Assembly: GCA_937969485.1 (NCBI GenBank)
Contig: CALBVQ010000199.1
Coordinates: forward strand, 1 to 13,442
DNA: 13,442 nt
Direction of reading: 5' to 3'
Source: an uncultured Saprospiraceae bacterium
GTDB lineage: Bacteria; Bacteroidota; Bacteroidia; Chitinophagales; Saprospiraceae
Translations under genes and position numbers: made by a program
Shown here: piece after piece, positions 1 through 5,936 of the stretch
Numbering within the stretch: the first letter of the stretch is position 1
How the letters are laid out: every line of letters starts with the position of its first letter
The notes under the pieces: model-generated
Database searches by the model: none
What the model was told of the DNA's origin: nothing
Seen by the model: the letters and a program-made list of their open reading frames with translations, nothing else

Positions 1-170
1 GTCCAGCTCTTTTGATACTCACCGTGATGGTGACCACGCCTGCGCTTCAAAAGAACTGTTGAGCTCCCATTCTCTTTGCATTTTACGCTCTCGTGACGAA
101 ATCCTAATGCATAATTCGGGTTTAATAATTCTTGAAAATAAAGTGAAACCTTAAAACAGAATTGGTATTA
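1..170 (-). repeat. Left-edge interspersed repeat-like element (partial)
   Basis: This non-coding stretch ends sharply at base 170, and its last 52 bases (119-170) return inverted at 13391-13442. It holds a long imperfect inverted repeat: CAGCTCTTTTGA (4-15) pairs with TCAAAAGAACTG (46-57, one mismatch), enclosing a smaller TCACC/GGTGA hairpin. Read on the minus strand the element starts with TAATACCAATTCTG and runs off the window at base 1, so its full length is unknown. The right-hand copy is also cut by the window edge. It could be a MITE or another dispersed repeat. No transposase or target-site duplication is visible. Confidence 0.6.
119..170 (-). repeat. 52-bp repeat, left copy (inverted relative to the right copy)
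   Basis: The reverse complement of this segment matches 13391-13442 at 50 of 52 positions by direct comparison. The mismatches are at window bases 134 (G against A) and 148 (A against T). Identity stops exactly at base 170; on the other side it reaches the window's end, so the homologous unit is probably longer than 52 bp. The inner end of both copies reads TAATACCAATTCTGTTTTAA pointing out of the interior. Confidence 0.9.
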
Positions 171-179
171 CTTAGACAC

Positions 180-197
180 GTAAGGCCTTCGCCTTAC
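180..197. other. Perfect 7-bp hairpin next to the left repeat
   Basis: GTAAGGC, the loop CTTC, then GCCTTAC form a perfect stem-loop. It begins ten bases after the left repeat. There is no T-tract on either side, so it is not a terminator. It may belong to a second repeat unit that fills 171-400. Confidence 0.55.
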
Positions 198-280
198 TCG
201 CTTTGCATAAACTTGGATCAAGAAGAATTTCTTGTGGGCTAGTAAAAAACGTTACCGACTTATAAATAAAATATTCTTTA

Positions 281-401
281 GCAGACATTAATTTCGCGAG
301 AGGAACATGGAGTGCATGTCGCGAACGCTAGTGAGTGATGAGGCCACTGCCGAAACACGGAATAATCCGACCCAATGGCCTCTTTTTTTGAGGGCAATGG
401 G
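281..401 (+). other. Structured non-coding stretch, candidate small RNA
   Basis: No credible reading frame is present. Nested complementary segments are visible: TTCGCGA (293-299) with TCGCGAA (319-325), enclosing CATG/CATG (306-309, 315-318). Next comes GAGGCCA (340-346) with TGGCCTC (376-382), enclosing CGGA-ATAA-TCCG (358-369). The second stem is followed directly by seven T residues (383-389). A competing imperfect stem joins 371-382 with 390-401. It could be a small RNA ending in a Rho-independent terminator, or another dispersed repeat. I do not recognise it as a named RNA family. Confidence 0.35.
340..389 (+). terminator. Terminator-like stem with T7 tract
   Basis: The perfect 7-bp stem GAGGCCA/TGGCCTC is followed immediately by TTTTTTT. 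The loop is long (29 nt) but carries its own 4-bp hairpin, which shortens it. No coding region lies upstream on this strand within the window, so it would end either a non-coding transcript or a transcript from beyond the left edge. Confidence 0.4.
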
Positions 402-481
402 TCTCGCCCAATCTATCATTACCTATAATTATCTTATCCACCTCTTTTTAGTCTTGGTCCACAAACTTTTTGTCCAGTAGA

Positions 482-519
482 AAATAAAAAAGGAGCGCTG
501 CTTTCGCATCACTCCTTTT
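482..519 (-). terminator. Rho-independent terminator of the tRNA
   Basis: On the minus strand, AAAGGAG and CTCCTTT enclose further pairs closed by a GAAA tetraloop (GC-GAAA-GC). A run of T residues follows. It begins within two bases of the tRNA 3' end, as expected for a single-tRNA transcript. Confidence 0.8.
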
Positions 520-520
520 G

Positions 521-594
521 TGGTCCCACATGGGCTCGAACCATGGACCCCCTGATTATGAGTCAGGTGCTCTAACCAGCTGAGCTATGGGACC
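521..594 (-). tRNA. tRNA with CAT anticodon (elongator Met or Ile2)
   Basis: The minus strand folds into a complete 74-nt cloverleaf. The acceptor stem is GGTCCCA/TGGGACC with discriminator A, the D stem GCTC/GAGC, the anticodon stem CCTGA/TCAGG with loop CTCATAA (anticodon CAT at 558-560), and the T stem CATGG/CCATG with loop TTCGAGC. It lacks the three G-C pairs typical of the initiator anticodon stem, so it is not the initiator. Elongator tRNA-Met and the lysidine-modified tRNA-Ile2 share this anticodon and cannot be told apart with certainty by eye. CCA is not encoded and must be added by the nucleotidyltransferase. Confidence 0.95.
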
Positions 595-613
595 TCTTAT
601 CTAAATAAGAACG

Positions 614-641
614 CAAAAGTAAGCAACTGCTTAGATTCAAA
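614..641 (-). promoter_or_regulatory. Bacteroidota-type promoter of the tRNA
   Basis: On the minus strand TTTG (638-641) is followed after 16 bases by TACTTTTG (614-621), an exact match to the Bacteroidota -7 consensus TAnnTTTG. The implied start of transcription, near 606, lies about a dozen bases before the tRNA. Confidence 0.7.
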
Positions 642-880
642 CAATAGTTCATGCCCGATATTTCATATTAATAAAAACACTAATGTGTTTGAGTTTTTTT
701 ATCCTTTGTAATGCCCGTGTATAGGGCGTTTGAAAAAAAATCCAATTTTTATTTAGAAAAATGGTAACGGAATTGAGGTCTCATTACACTAATAAGGGAC
801 AGCAAGAAAAACTAAAAATCAAAACTTCTTGCGACTATAAATTTTAATCGCCTTTATAAATATGGCACAAACTATTAATC

Positions 881-1234
881 ATGAGTGTTAATAATGAAAT
901 TACTTTAATTGGAAACCTAGGTCAAGAATTTGAAGTAAAAACTACTGGAAACGGGAAAGTTTTCGCAAAATCTTCCTTAGCTACTAACGAAACGTACCGA
1001 AATAGCCAAGACGAAGTCGTCAAGGCTACAGAATGGCACAGGCTTATCGTTTGGGGTAAAAAAGCTGAACTTATTTCAACTTACACAAAGAAAGGCTCTC
1101 AAATTTTGGTGAAGGGGAAACTTCGTTACAACAGTTACGAAGATACGGACGGAGTAAAGAGAACTATTGCTCAAGTGGAAGTGAGCGAATTTAAGTTTTT
1201 GGACCCTAAGCCCAAAGAGTTAGCTACAGCATAA
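881..1234 (+). CDS. ssb: Single-stranded DNA-binding protein, short form
   Basis: This protein coats single-stranded DNA in replication, recombination and repair, normally as a homotetramer. The 117 residues are almost entirely one OB fold: NEITLIGNLG at the start, the signature around TEWHRLIVWGKKAEL (50-64), then KKGSQILVKGKLRY (70-83). It ends LDPKPKELATA just after the last OB strand. The long flexible linker and acidic DDDIPF-type tip of E. coli SSB, which recruit partner proteins, are absent. It may therefore be a second SSB or a paralogue specialised for recombination. The next gene is recA, 433 bp downstream on the same strand. The start at 881 places the first OB strand correctly. 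An ATG at 862 opens only a nine-codon frame overlapping this start. No strong promoter match was found upstream. Confidence 0.93.
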   Translation: MSVNNEITLIGNLGQEFEVKTTGNGKVFAKSSLATNETYRNSQDEVVKATEWHRLIVWGKKAELISTYTKKGSQILVKGKLRYNSYEDTDGVKRTIAQVEVSEFKFLDPKPKELATA

Positions 1235-1335
1235 CAAAGAAATACTGTTTTATTTTTGAATTTGTGCATCTTGTTTTTCTGTAAATTCCATGAATTACTC
1301 AAAATGGATACATGTACTTAAACTTAGAATAGTAT

Positions 1336-1354
1336 AAGCAGGTATTGCTTTTTT
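1336..1354 (+). terminator. Weak terminator-like hairpin downstream of ssb
   Basis: AAGCA, loop GGTAT, TGCTT, then more T residues. The stem is only 5 bp. It lies about 100 bases after the ssb stop codon and could end that transcript. Confidence 0.3.
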
Positions 1355-1357
1355 AGT

Positions 1358-1390
1358 GAAGGGGACCATAATAATATATGGTTTCCCTTC
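1358..1390. other. Strong stem-loop between ssb and recA
   Basis: GAAGGGGACCATA (1358-1370) pairs with TATGGTTTCCCTTC (1377-1390) across the loop ATAATA, with one G.T pair and one bulged T. The following T-tract is interrupted, so it may act as a terminator or an RNA-stabilising hairpin. A smaller perfect hairpin, AAGCAA-TGA-TTGCTT, lies at 1469-1483. The rest of the 433-bp gap (1235-1667) shows only the recA promoter and leader. Confidence 0.55.
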
Positions 1391-1549
1391 CTTTCTAATC
1401 GATAAGTTATGAACCCACTAAGGCACTGTAAAACAAAATTGATATCGCATCATCTTTAGGGATTGTTGAAGCAATGATTGCTTGTCTCCCATATTTACTT
1501 AAACTATGGTGAACTGTAAATTGTTATAAATATGTTTGGCTTATATATA

Positions 1550-1581
1550 TTGAGATTTATAATATAAATTTTGCATATTTG
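1550..1581 (+). promoter_or_regulatory. Probable recA promoter
   Basis: TTG (1550-1552) is followed after 21 bases by CATATTTG (1574-1581), which matches five of the six fixed positions of TAnnTTTG. This would give a leader of about 80 nt before the recA start. No LexA-type inverted repeat was recognised nearby. Confidence 0.5.
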
Positions 1582-1667
1582 TAGCCCTTCAAAAAAAATC
1601 AACTTAGAATAACGTTTCCATACTTATCCCAAAGTCATTATTTAAAATTAATAGAGAAAAAATTATC

Positions 1668-2699
1668 ATGGCAGATAAAAAAGAAGAAAAATTAAAAGCC
1701 CTTAAACTAGCAGTCGATAAGCTTGATAAAACGTACGGTAAAGGTACGATCATGAAGCTTGGTGACAAGCAAGTTGTAGATGCTGACGTAATCCCTACTG
1801 GGTCGTTGGGATTAGATATAGCTTTAGGAATAGGTGGATTTCCTAAAGGAAGAGTAGTAGAAATCTATGGTCCTGAATCATCAGGAAAGACTACGTTGGC
1901 GATTCATGCGATTGCCGAGTGTCAGAAAATGGGTGGAATTGCTGCTTTCATCGATGCAGAGCATGCATTTGATAAATTTTATGCGGAACACTTAGGTGTA
2001 GATACTGAGAATCTTTTGATCTCGCAGCCTGATAATGGTGAGCAAGCTTTAGAGATTACAGAGAACTTGATTCGTTCAGGCGCAATTGACATCATCGTGA
2101 TTGACTCTGTTGCTGCATTAGTTCCAAGGGCTGAAATAGAAGGGGAGATGGGTGATAGTAAAATGGGTCTTCAAGCAAGGTTGATGTCACAAGCTCTAAG
2201 AAAACTTACAGGGACAATCGGTAAAACGGGATGTTGCTGTATTTTCATTAACCAATTGAGAGAAAAAATTGGTGTAATGTTCGGAAATCCAGAAACAACT
2301 ACTGGTGGTAATGCTCTTAAGTTTTACGCTTCAATGAGACTTGATATCAGACGATCTGGTTCCGCTATCAAGGACAAAGAAGGTAACGTAATGGGTAATC
2401 CAACCAAGGTTAAGGTAGTAAAAAACAAGTTAGCTCCTCCTTTCAGATTAGCAATGTTTGATATCATGTTTGGTGAAGGTGTTTCTAAACTAGGAGAAAT
2501 AATTGACCTTGGAGTTGACGCTGGAATTATGGAGAAAAGTGGTGCATGGTACGGATACGAAGGCACAAAGATTGCGCAAGGAAGAGAAGCTGCTAAGCGG
2601 TTCTTAACAGACAATCCTGAAGTTGCTTTGGAAATTGAAAAGAGAGTTAAAGCTCAGTATAATATTCCTATGAACGGGGAAGCTAAGGCTAAAGCTTAG
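1668..2699 (+). CDS. recA: Recombinase RecA
   Basis: RecA is the ATP-dependent strand-exchange protein of homologous recombination and the co-protease of the SOS response, acting as a filament on single-stranded DNA. At 343 residues it has the usual family length. Visible elements: the N-terminal polymerisation helix; Walker A GPESSGKT (68-75); Walker B DIIVIDS (141-147); the L1 segment EIEGEMGDSKMGLQARLMSQ (156-175); and the L2 segment INQLREKIGVMFGNPETTTG (194-213). The C-terminus (GEAKAKA) is short and lacks the strongly acidic tail of E. coli RecA. The ATG at 1668 gives the standard N-terminus MADKKEEKLKALKLA. recX does not follow; the gene stands alone between its promoter and a strong terminator. 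Confidence 0.99.
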   Translation: MADKKEEKLKALKLAVDKLDKTYGKGTIMKLGDKQVVDADVIPTGSLGLDIALGIGGFPKGRVVEIYGPESSGKTTLAIHAIAECQKMGGIAAFIDAEHAFDKFYAEHLGVDTENLLISQPDNGEQALEITENLIRSGAIDIIVIDSVAALVPRAEIEGEMGDSKMGLQARLMSQALRKLTGTIGKTGCCCIFINQLREKIGVMFGNPETTTGGNALKFYASMRLDIRRSGSAIKDKEGNVMGNPTKVKVVKNKLAPPFRLAMFDIMFGEGVSKLGEIIDLGVDAGIMEKSGAWYGYEGTKIAQGREAAKRFLTDNPEVALEIEKRVKAQYNIPMNGEAKAKA

Positions 2700-2722
2700 T
2701 TTTTAACTCTAACTCATAAAAT

Positions 2723-2765
2723 AAAAAAGCCTGTCAGAATCAATTTCTGATAGGCTTTTCTATTT
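2723..2765. terminator. Bidirectional Rho-independent terminator after recA
   Basis: AAAAGCCTGTCAGAA pairs with TTTCTGATAGGCTTTT across a short loop, with a T-rich run on the plus strand and another on the minus strand. It can end recA from the left and the convergent glycoside hydrolase gene from the right. Confidence 0.9.
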
Positions 2766-2880
2766 TCTACGATCTACTATTCTACGAAATATAGAGCAAC
2801 ATGTTCCGCGTAGTTTATGATTGATGCTACAGTCAGTGATTAGCTGTGAATTAGTGCAAAAATTTATGAAAGAACTTAGG

Positions 2881-4896
2881 CTAGCTTCTCGTAATTTCTA
2901 TAAAGTCCATCCCTACATTAGGATGTAAGTTATCATACAGAACAGTATTCTCGTCGACAACTTTTACTCTCGTTTTGTCCCCTTCCCGAGTAACAAAGAT
3001 TGAAAAACGACCTCCGAATCCACTTACGTTCAGCAGTTGCATCTCATTCCAGTCTTTCGGTAATTGAGGTTTGATCTTGAAAGAACGAAATCCTGTTCCT
3101 TGAATACCAAATAAGCCTTCGGTAAGTATACGACAGTATAATCCGCTTTCCGCGGAAAGGTGCGCCATTGATCCTTCAGGATAAGCTTCCACAGGATACG
3201 GTACACGATCTTTGAGTAATCTTTGTTCCGAATATTTAATTAATTTACTTAGCGATTGTTCTGTTGCGCCTGACAAAAATGTTCCACGCAAGGCGTACAA
3301 TGTGCCTCGATCCCAGAATATCTTTGAGATAGATGCCTTCGGGTGATTGCGCTCAACATAAACACCATTCTCTCCCCACAATGAATTAAATAAGGCATCT
3401 ATCGTTCCTTCTTTTCGTTCATTTATGCCAACAACCAAAGGCATACAAATCCAATGACGTAGATTTTCATGTCCCTCATAGTAACGATATGTTTCCTTTC
3501 CTTCAATCTCTCGCCCGAAGAACGACTCAATATTTTGGCGTAAAGCCAATGCATCATTAACATAATCAGCGGCTAATTTCTCTTTACCCAAAGACGTTGC
3601 CACATATTGTGCCTGAATTAACGCTCCATAATAAAGACTAGATGTAGATAGATTCGCACCACCAGTCTCGATTCTGCCTTCCATTTCATCACTTTCACTC
3701 TTCACCACTCCTTCACTATTTAGCATCCGCTTGTTATATTCTAAACACCATTCAATCAATGGCCATAGCCTTTCTGCCTCAGCCTTATTTCCATATGCCA
3801 ATACAAACTGAGAAGCACCATAGGCGATCATCGCAGCATCTCCTCTATCAAGCGTAGGAACAGGAGCGATCCCTTCCACTTCATACGAATACCTTATGTT
3901 TTCGTACTCTTCATTAATCTCATTCAGGAAGGCATTGTAACAATTGATCGCAGATTGATTCCCCACATCATATCCCAAGAAAGGAAACAATGGACTGATA
4001 TACTCCGCTTGATCATTCGCCCAAAACCCCACATAATATCTGCCTCCTCCGGGAGAATGAACAAGCCCTAGCCTAGATTGGAAAATACTTTCACTCCCAC
4101 GAATTTTAGAAAACTCATACAATTGATTTATGTCCTTATTTGGTGTTTGAAGTACCGCGGCATATTTCATTGCATTTATAAATTGCTGCCTTTTACTCCA
4201 CTCCTCCTTTCCCGTGACGCTAAGGTTGTCAAGGTGAACGGAAACAAAATATTCATAGGATTCACCTGCTTTTATTACAATTTCTTCCCTGATATCACTG
4301 GCGGAATTGATAGAATGTCGATGATTATCAATAGTTAAGGTGCTAACTGAAGTTGAATTTTTAGTGGCCTTAATATTGATGGGCCCATTGCTAGAATTGG
4401 TCAATGTAAATTGCTCTACATAGGCGGCTTTATCGGTGGAAGGAAAAATGCTTCTAGTAACGGAAAGTCCATTGATTAATTTATAGGTAAACTTGAGGTA
4501 ACCATCGATATGAATGGACTGAACAGTATCAAGTATTAATTGTGTTTCACCCAGATATAACTTTGGGAGGATATCATCGTCGGAAAAGACACTTCTGAAA
4601 TACGATCGATATATTTTCCATGCCGCGTCGGTTGACTTAAGTTTTGGGTGAACTTGTGGGAAGATTACGTCTCGGGAGATAGATAAAATTCCCGCCGAAT
4701 CAACTGTGTAGTCAACTATCGTGGAAGTTAATTGGCCTGACATTTCAATGTTGTCATCGATTGTGACAGGAGATGTGGGAGAAAAGGTATACGTTATTCC
4801 GAAGAAAGTATTTTCCCATCGTTTGGGGTTTTGGGCTTCAGCCCAAAAAGAAAAAAAACAAAGAGTTAGAAAAATAATAGTAGCTTTATTCACCAT
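2881..4896 (-). CDS. Secreted putative six-hairpin glycoside hydrolase
   Basis: The 671-residue protein starts with a Sec signal peptide (MVNKATIIFLTLCFFSFWAEAQ, cleavage near 22). Residues 25-230 look like a beta-sandwich. Residues 240-600 resemble an (alpha/alpha)6 barrel of the six-hairpin glycosidase superfamily (GH37, GH63, GH78 and GH95 belong here), with segments such as GFWANDQAEYISPLFPFLGY (290-309), TLDRGDAAMIAYGASQFVLA (348-367) and WDRGTLYALRGTFLSG (528-543). A C-terminal beta domain contains FKIKPQLPKDW and NVSGFGGRFSI, as in GH65/78/95-like enzymes. Candidate catalytic acids are Asp295, Glu401/Glu404 and Asp529, but this is a guess from position. It probably trims glycans in the periplasm or outside the cell; the substrate is unknown. 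No SusC/SusD pair is adjacent. The start is 27 bp from the divergent gene's start. Confidence 0.6.
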   Translation of the reverse strand: MVNKATIIFLTLCFFSFWAEAQNPKRWENTFFGITYTFSPTSPVTIDDNIEMSGQLTSTIVDYTVDSAGILSISRDVIFPQVHPKLKSTDAAWKIYRSYFRSVFSDDDILPKLYLGETQLILDTVQSIHIDGYLKFTYKLINGLSVTRSIFPSTDKAAYVEQFTLTNSSNGPINIKATKNSTSVSTLTIDNHRHSINSASDIREEIVIKAGESYEYFVSVHLDNLSVTGKEEWSKRQQFINAMKYAAVLQTPNKDINQLYEFSKIRGSESIFQSRLGLVHSPGGGRYYVGFWANDQAEYISPLFPFLGYDVGNQSAINCYNAFLNEINEEYENIRYSYEVEGIAPVPTLDRGDAAMIAYGASQFVLAYGNKAEAERLWPLIEWCLEYNKRMLNSEGVVKSESDEMEGRIETGGANLSTSSLYYGALIQAQYVATSLGKEKLAADYVNDALALRQNIESFFGREIEGKETYRYYEGHENLRHWICMPLVVGINERKEGTIDALFNSLWGENGVYVERNHPKASISKIFWDRGTLYALRGTFLSGATEQSLSKLIKYSEQRLLKDRVPYPVEAYPEGSMAHLSAESGLYCRILTEGLFGIQGTGFRSFKIKPQLPKDWNEMQLLNVSGFGGRFSIFVTREGDKTRVKVVDENTVLYDNLHPNVGMDFIEITRS
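4829..4848. other. Perfect 8-bp hairpin in the signal-peptide region of the hydrolase gene
   Basis: TTTTGGGC, loop TTCA, GCCCAAAA lie inside the hydrolase coding sequence near codons 16-23, and just upstream of the divergent beta-lactamase-fold gene. Because the intergenic gap is only 27 bp, this dyad falls where control elements of the plus-strand gene would have to be. It may be chance. Confidence 0.3.
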
Positions 4897-4923
4897 ATCT
4901 TTTTAACTCAAGATAATATTAAT

Positions 4924-5868
4924 ATGCAAAGGAGAAAATTTATTTCTAGTGGTTCACAGTTGGGAGCCTTACTTCTTATCGCACCACATCTTATTTCCTG
5001 TAAAGGTAAATCTAGCGCTGAGGTTAAAGAAGATTTGATCAAGAACGAATCAATATTTAAGTCAGGAGGTGATTTTACAATCACTAATGTGGCGGGCAAT
5101 GTATGGACATTTGAAGAAAGAGGAGGAACCATTGGTTTTTATGTGACAGAAGATACAGTTGTTGTAATTGATACTCAATTTCCCGATCAATCTGGACATC
5201 TTTTAGCCGAAATTGCCACTCAAACTTCTTCGAAAGTTGACCTACTTGTAAACACCCATCATCACGGAGATCACACCTCAGGAAATATCGCATACAAGGA
5301 TTTGCTAGGAATGCATATAGCACATGAAAATAGTCTAAAAAATCAGAAGAGAGTTGCAGAGGAAAGAGAGCAAAAGGATGTTTTGTATCCTACCACCACT
5401 TTTGCAACTGACCAAAAGTATTCTAAAGGCGACCTAAAGATGTCTTTCAATTACTTTGGCGCTGCTCATACAGATGGTGATATAGTAAGTTTTTTTGAGA
5501 ATGATAATGTGGCACACATGGGAGACCTAGTTTTCAACAGAAGGTTCCCCTATATTGATAAATCCGCAGGTGCAAACATTGCAAACTGGGTCCAGGTTTT
5601 GGATAAGACTGTAAAAACATACGGTACAGACACAAAATATATTTTTGGTCATTCTGCTAATGGATATCCGGTCAGAGGTAATTCAGAGGATCTCAATGCA
5701 ATGAAAAACTATTTAGAACGATTGCTCGAATTTGGGATGGCAAGTATAAAATCAGGAATTTCTCTGAATGAGGCCAAAGCTTCTACCACTGTTATTCCTG
5801 GAGCAGAAGAGTGGCAAGGAAAGGGAATAGAAAGGTCCTTAGATGCGGTCTATCAGGAATTAAGCTAA
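4924..5868 (+). CDS. Metallo-beta-lactamase-fold hydrolase, exported lipoprotein
   Basis: A zinc hydrolase of the metallo-beta-lactamase fold. The HxHxDH motif is His112, His114, Asp116, His117 (NTHHHGDHTSGN); further ligands are His182 (GAAHTDGD), Asp201 (HMGDLVF) and His243 (IFGHSANG). The set is complete, so the enzyme should be active. The N-terminus combines a twin-arginine-like start (MQRRKFISSG), a hydrophobic stretch and a lipobox ending at Cys26 (HLISC), which suggests a lipoprotein that may be exported by Tat. The fold covers beta-lactamases, thiolesterases, lactonases, sulfatase-like and other hydrolases. The long DGD-to-GHSANG spacing resembles the general 'MBL fold hydrolase' group; true carbapenemase activity cannot be claimed. 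No control sequence fits in the 27-bp gap to the divergent hydrolase gene; a weak TAGCTTTA box lies inside that gene (4882-4889). Confidence 0.85.
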   Translation: MQRRKFISSGSQLGALLLIAPHLISCKGKSSAEVKEDLIKNESIFKSGGDFTITNVAGNVWTFEERGGTIGFYVTEDTVVVIDTQFPDQSGHLLAEIATQTSSKVDLLVNTHHHGDHTSGNIAYKDLLGMHIAHENSLKNQKRVAEEREQKDVLYPTTTFATDQKYSKGDLKMSFNYFGAAHTDGDIVSFFENDNVAHMGDLVFNRRFPYIDKSAGANIANWVQVLDKTVKTYGTDTKYIFGHSANGYPVRGNSEDLNAMKNYLERLLEFGMASIKSGISLNEAKASTTVIPGAEEWQGKGIERSLDAVYQELS

Positions 5869-5872
5869 TATG

Positions 5873-5908
5873 AAATAAAAAGCTCCTTCCAGTGTGCACT
5901 GGAAGGAG
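5873..5908 (-). terminator. Terminator of the haloperoxidase-like gene
   Basis: CTCCTTCCAGTG (5883-5894) and CACTGGAAGGAG (5897-5908) form a perfect inverted repeat. On the minus strand it is followed by GCTTTTTATTTC, the expected T-tract, so it serves the minus-strand gene ending at 5937. It also sits just past the stop of the convergent plus-strand gene, but without a T-tract on that side. Confidence 0.85.
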
Positions 5909-5936
5909 TAAAACCAAAATCTAATTACCCATTTTC

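Noticed and set aside
1..167. Open minus-strand frame running from 167 off the left edge.
   Set aside because: It has no ATG near its beginning and lies fully inside repeat, hairpin-rich DNA. The openness over 55 or so codons is better explained by chance.
675..700. AAACAC-TAAT-GTGTTT hairpin followed by T residues.
   Set aside because: The stem is weak and AT-rich, three bases separate it from the T-tract, and no gene precedes it on the plus strand.
862..891. Nine-codon frame (ATG at 862) overlapping the ssb start.
   Set aside because: A leader peptide is conceivable, but nothing beyond an ATG supports it.
2324..2614. 96-codon minus-strand frame inside recA.
   Set aside because: It is antisense to a highly conserved recA sequence and has no recognisable product.
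4924..5868. Calling the metallo-beta-lactamase-fold protein an antibiotic-resistance enzyme.
   Set aside because: The zinc motif is shared by the whole superfamily, and nothing in the sequence or context points to beta-lactams.
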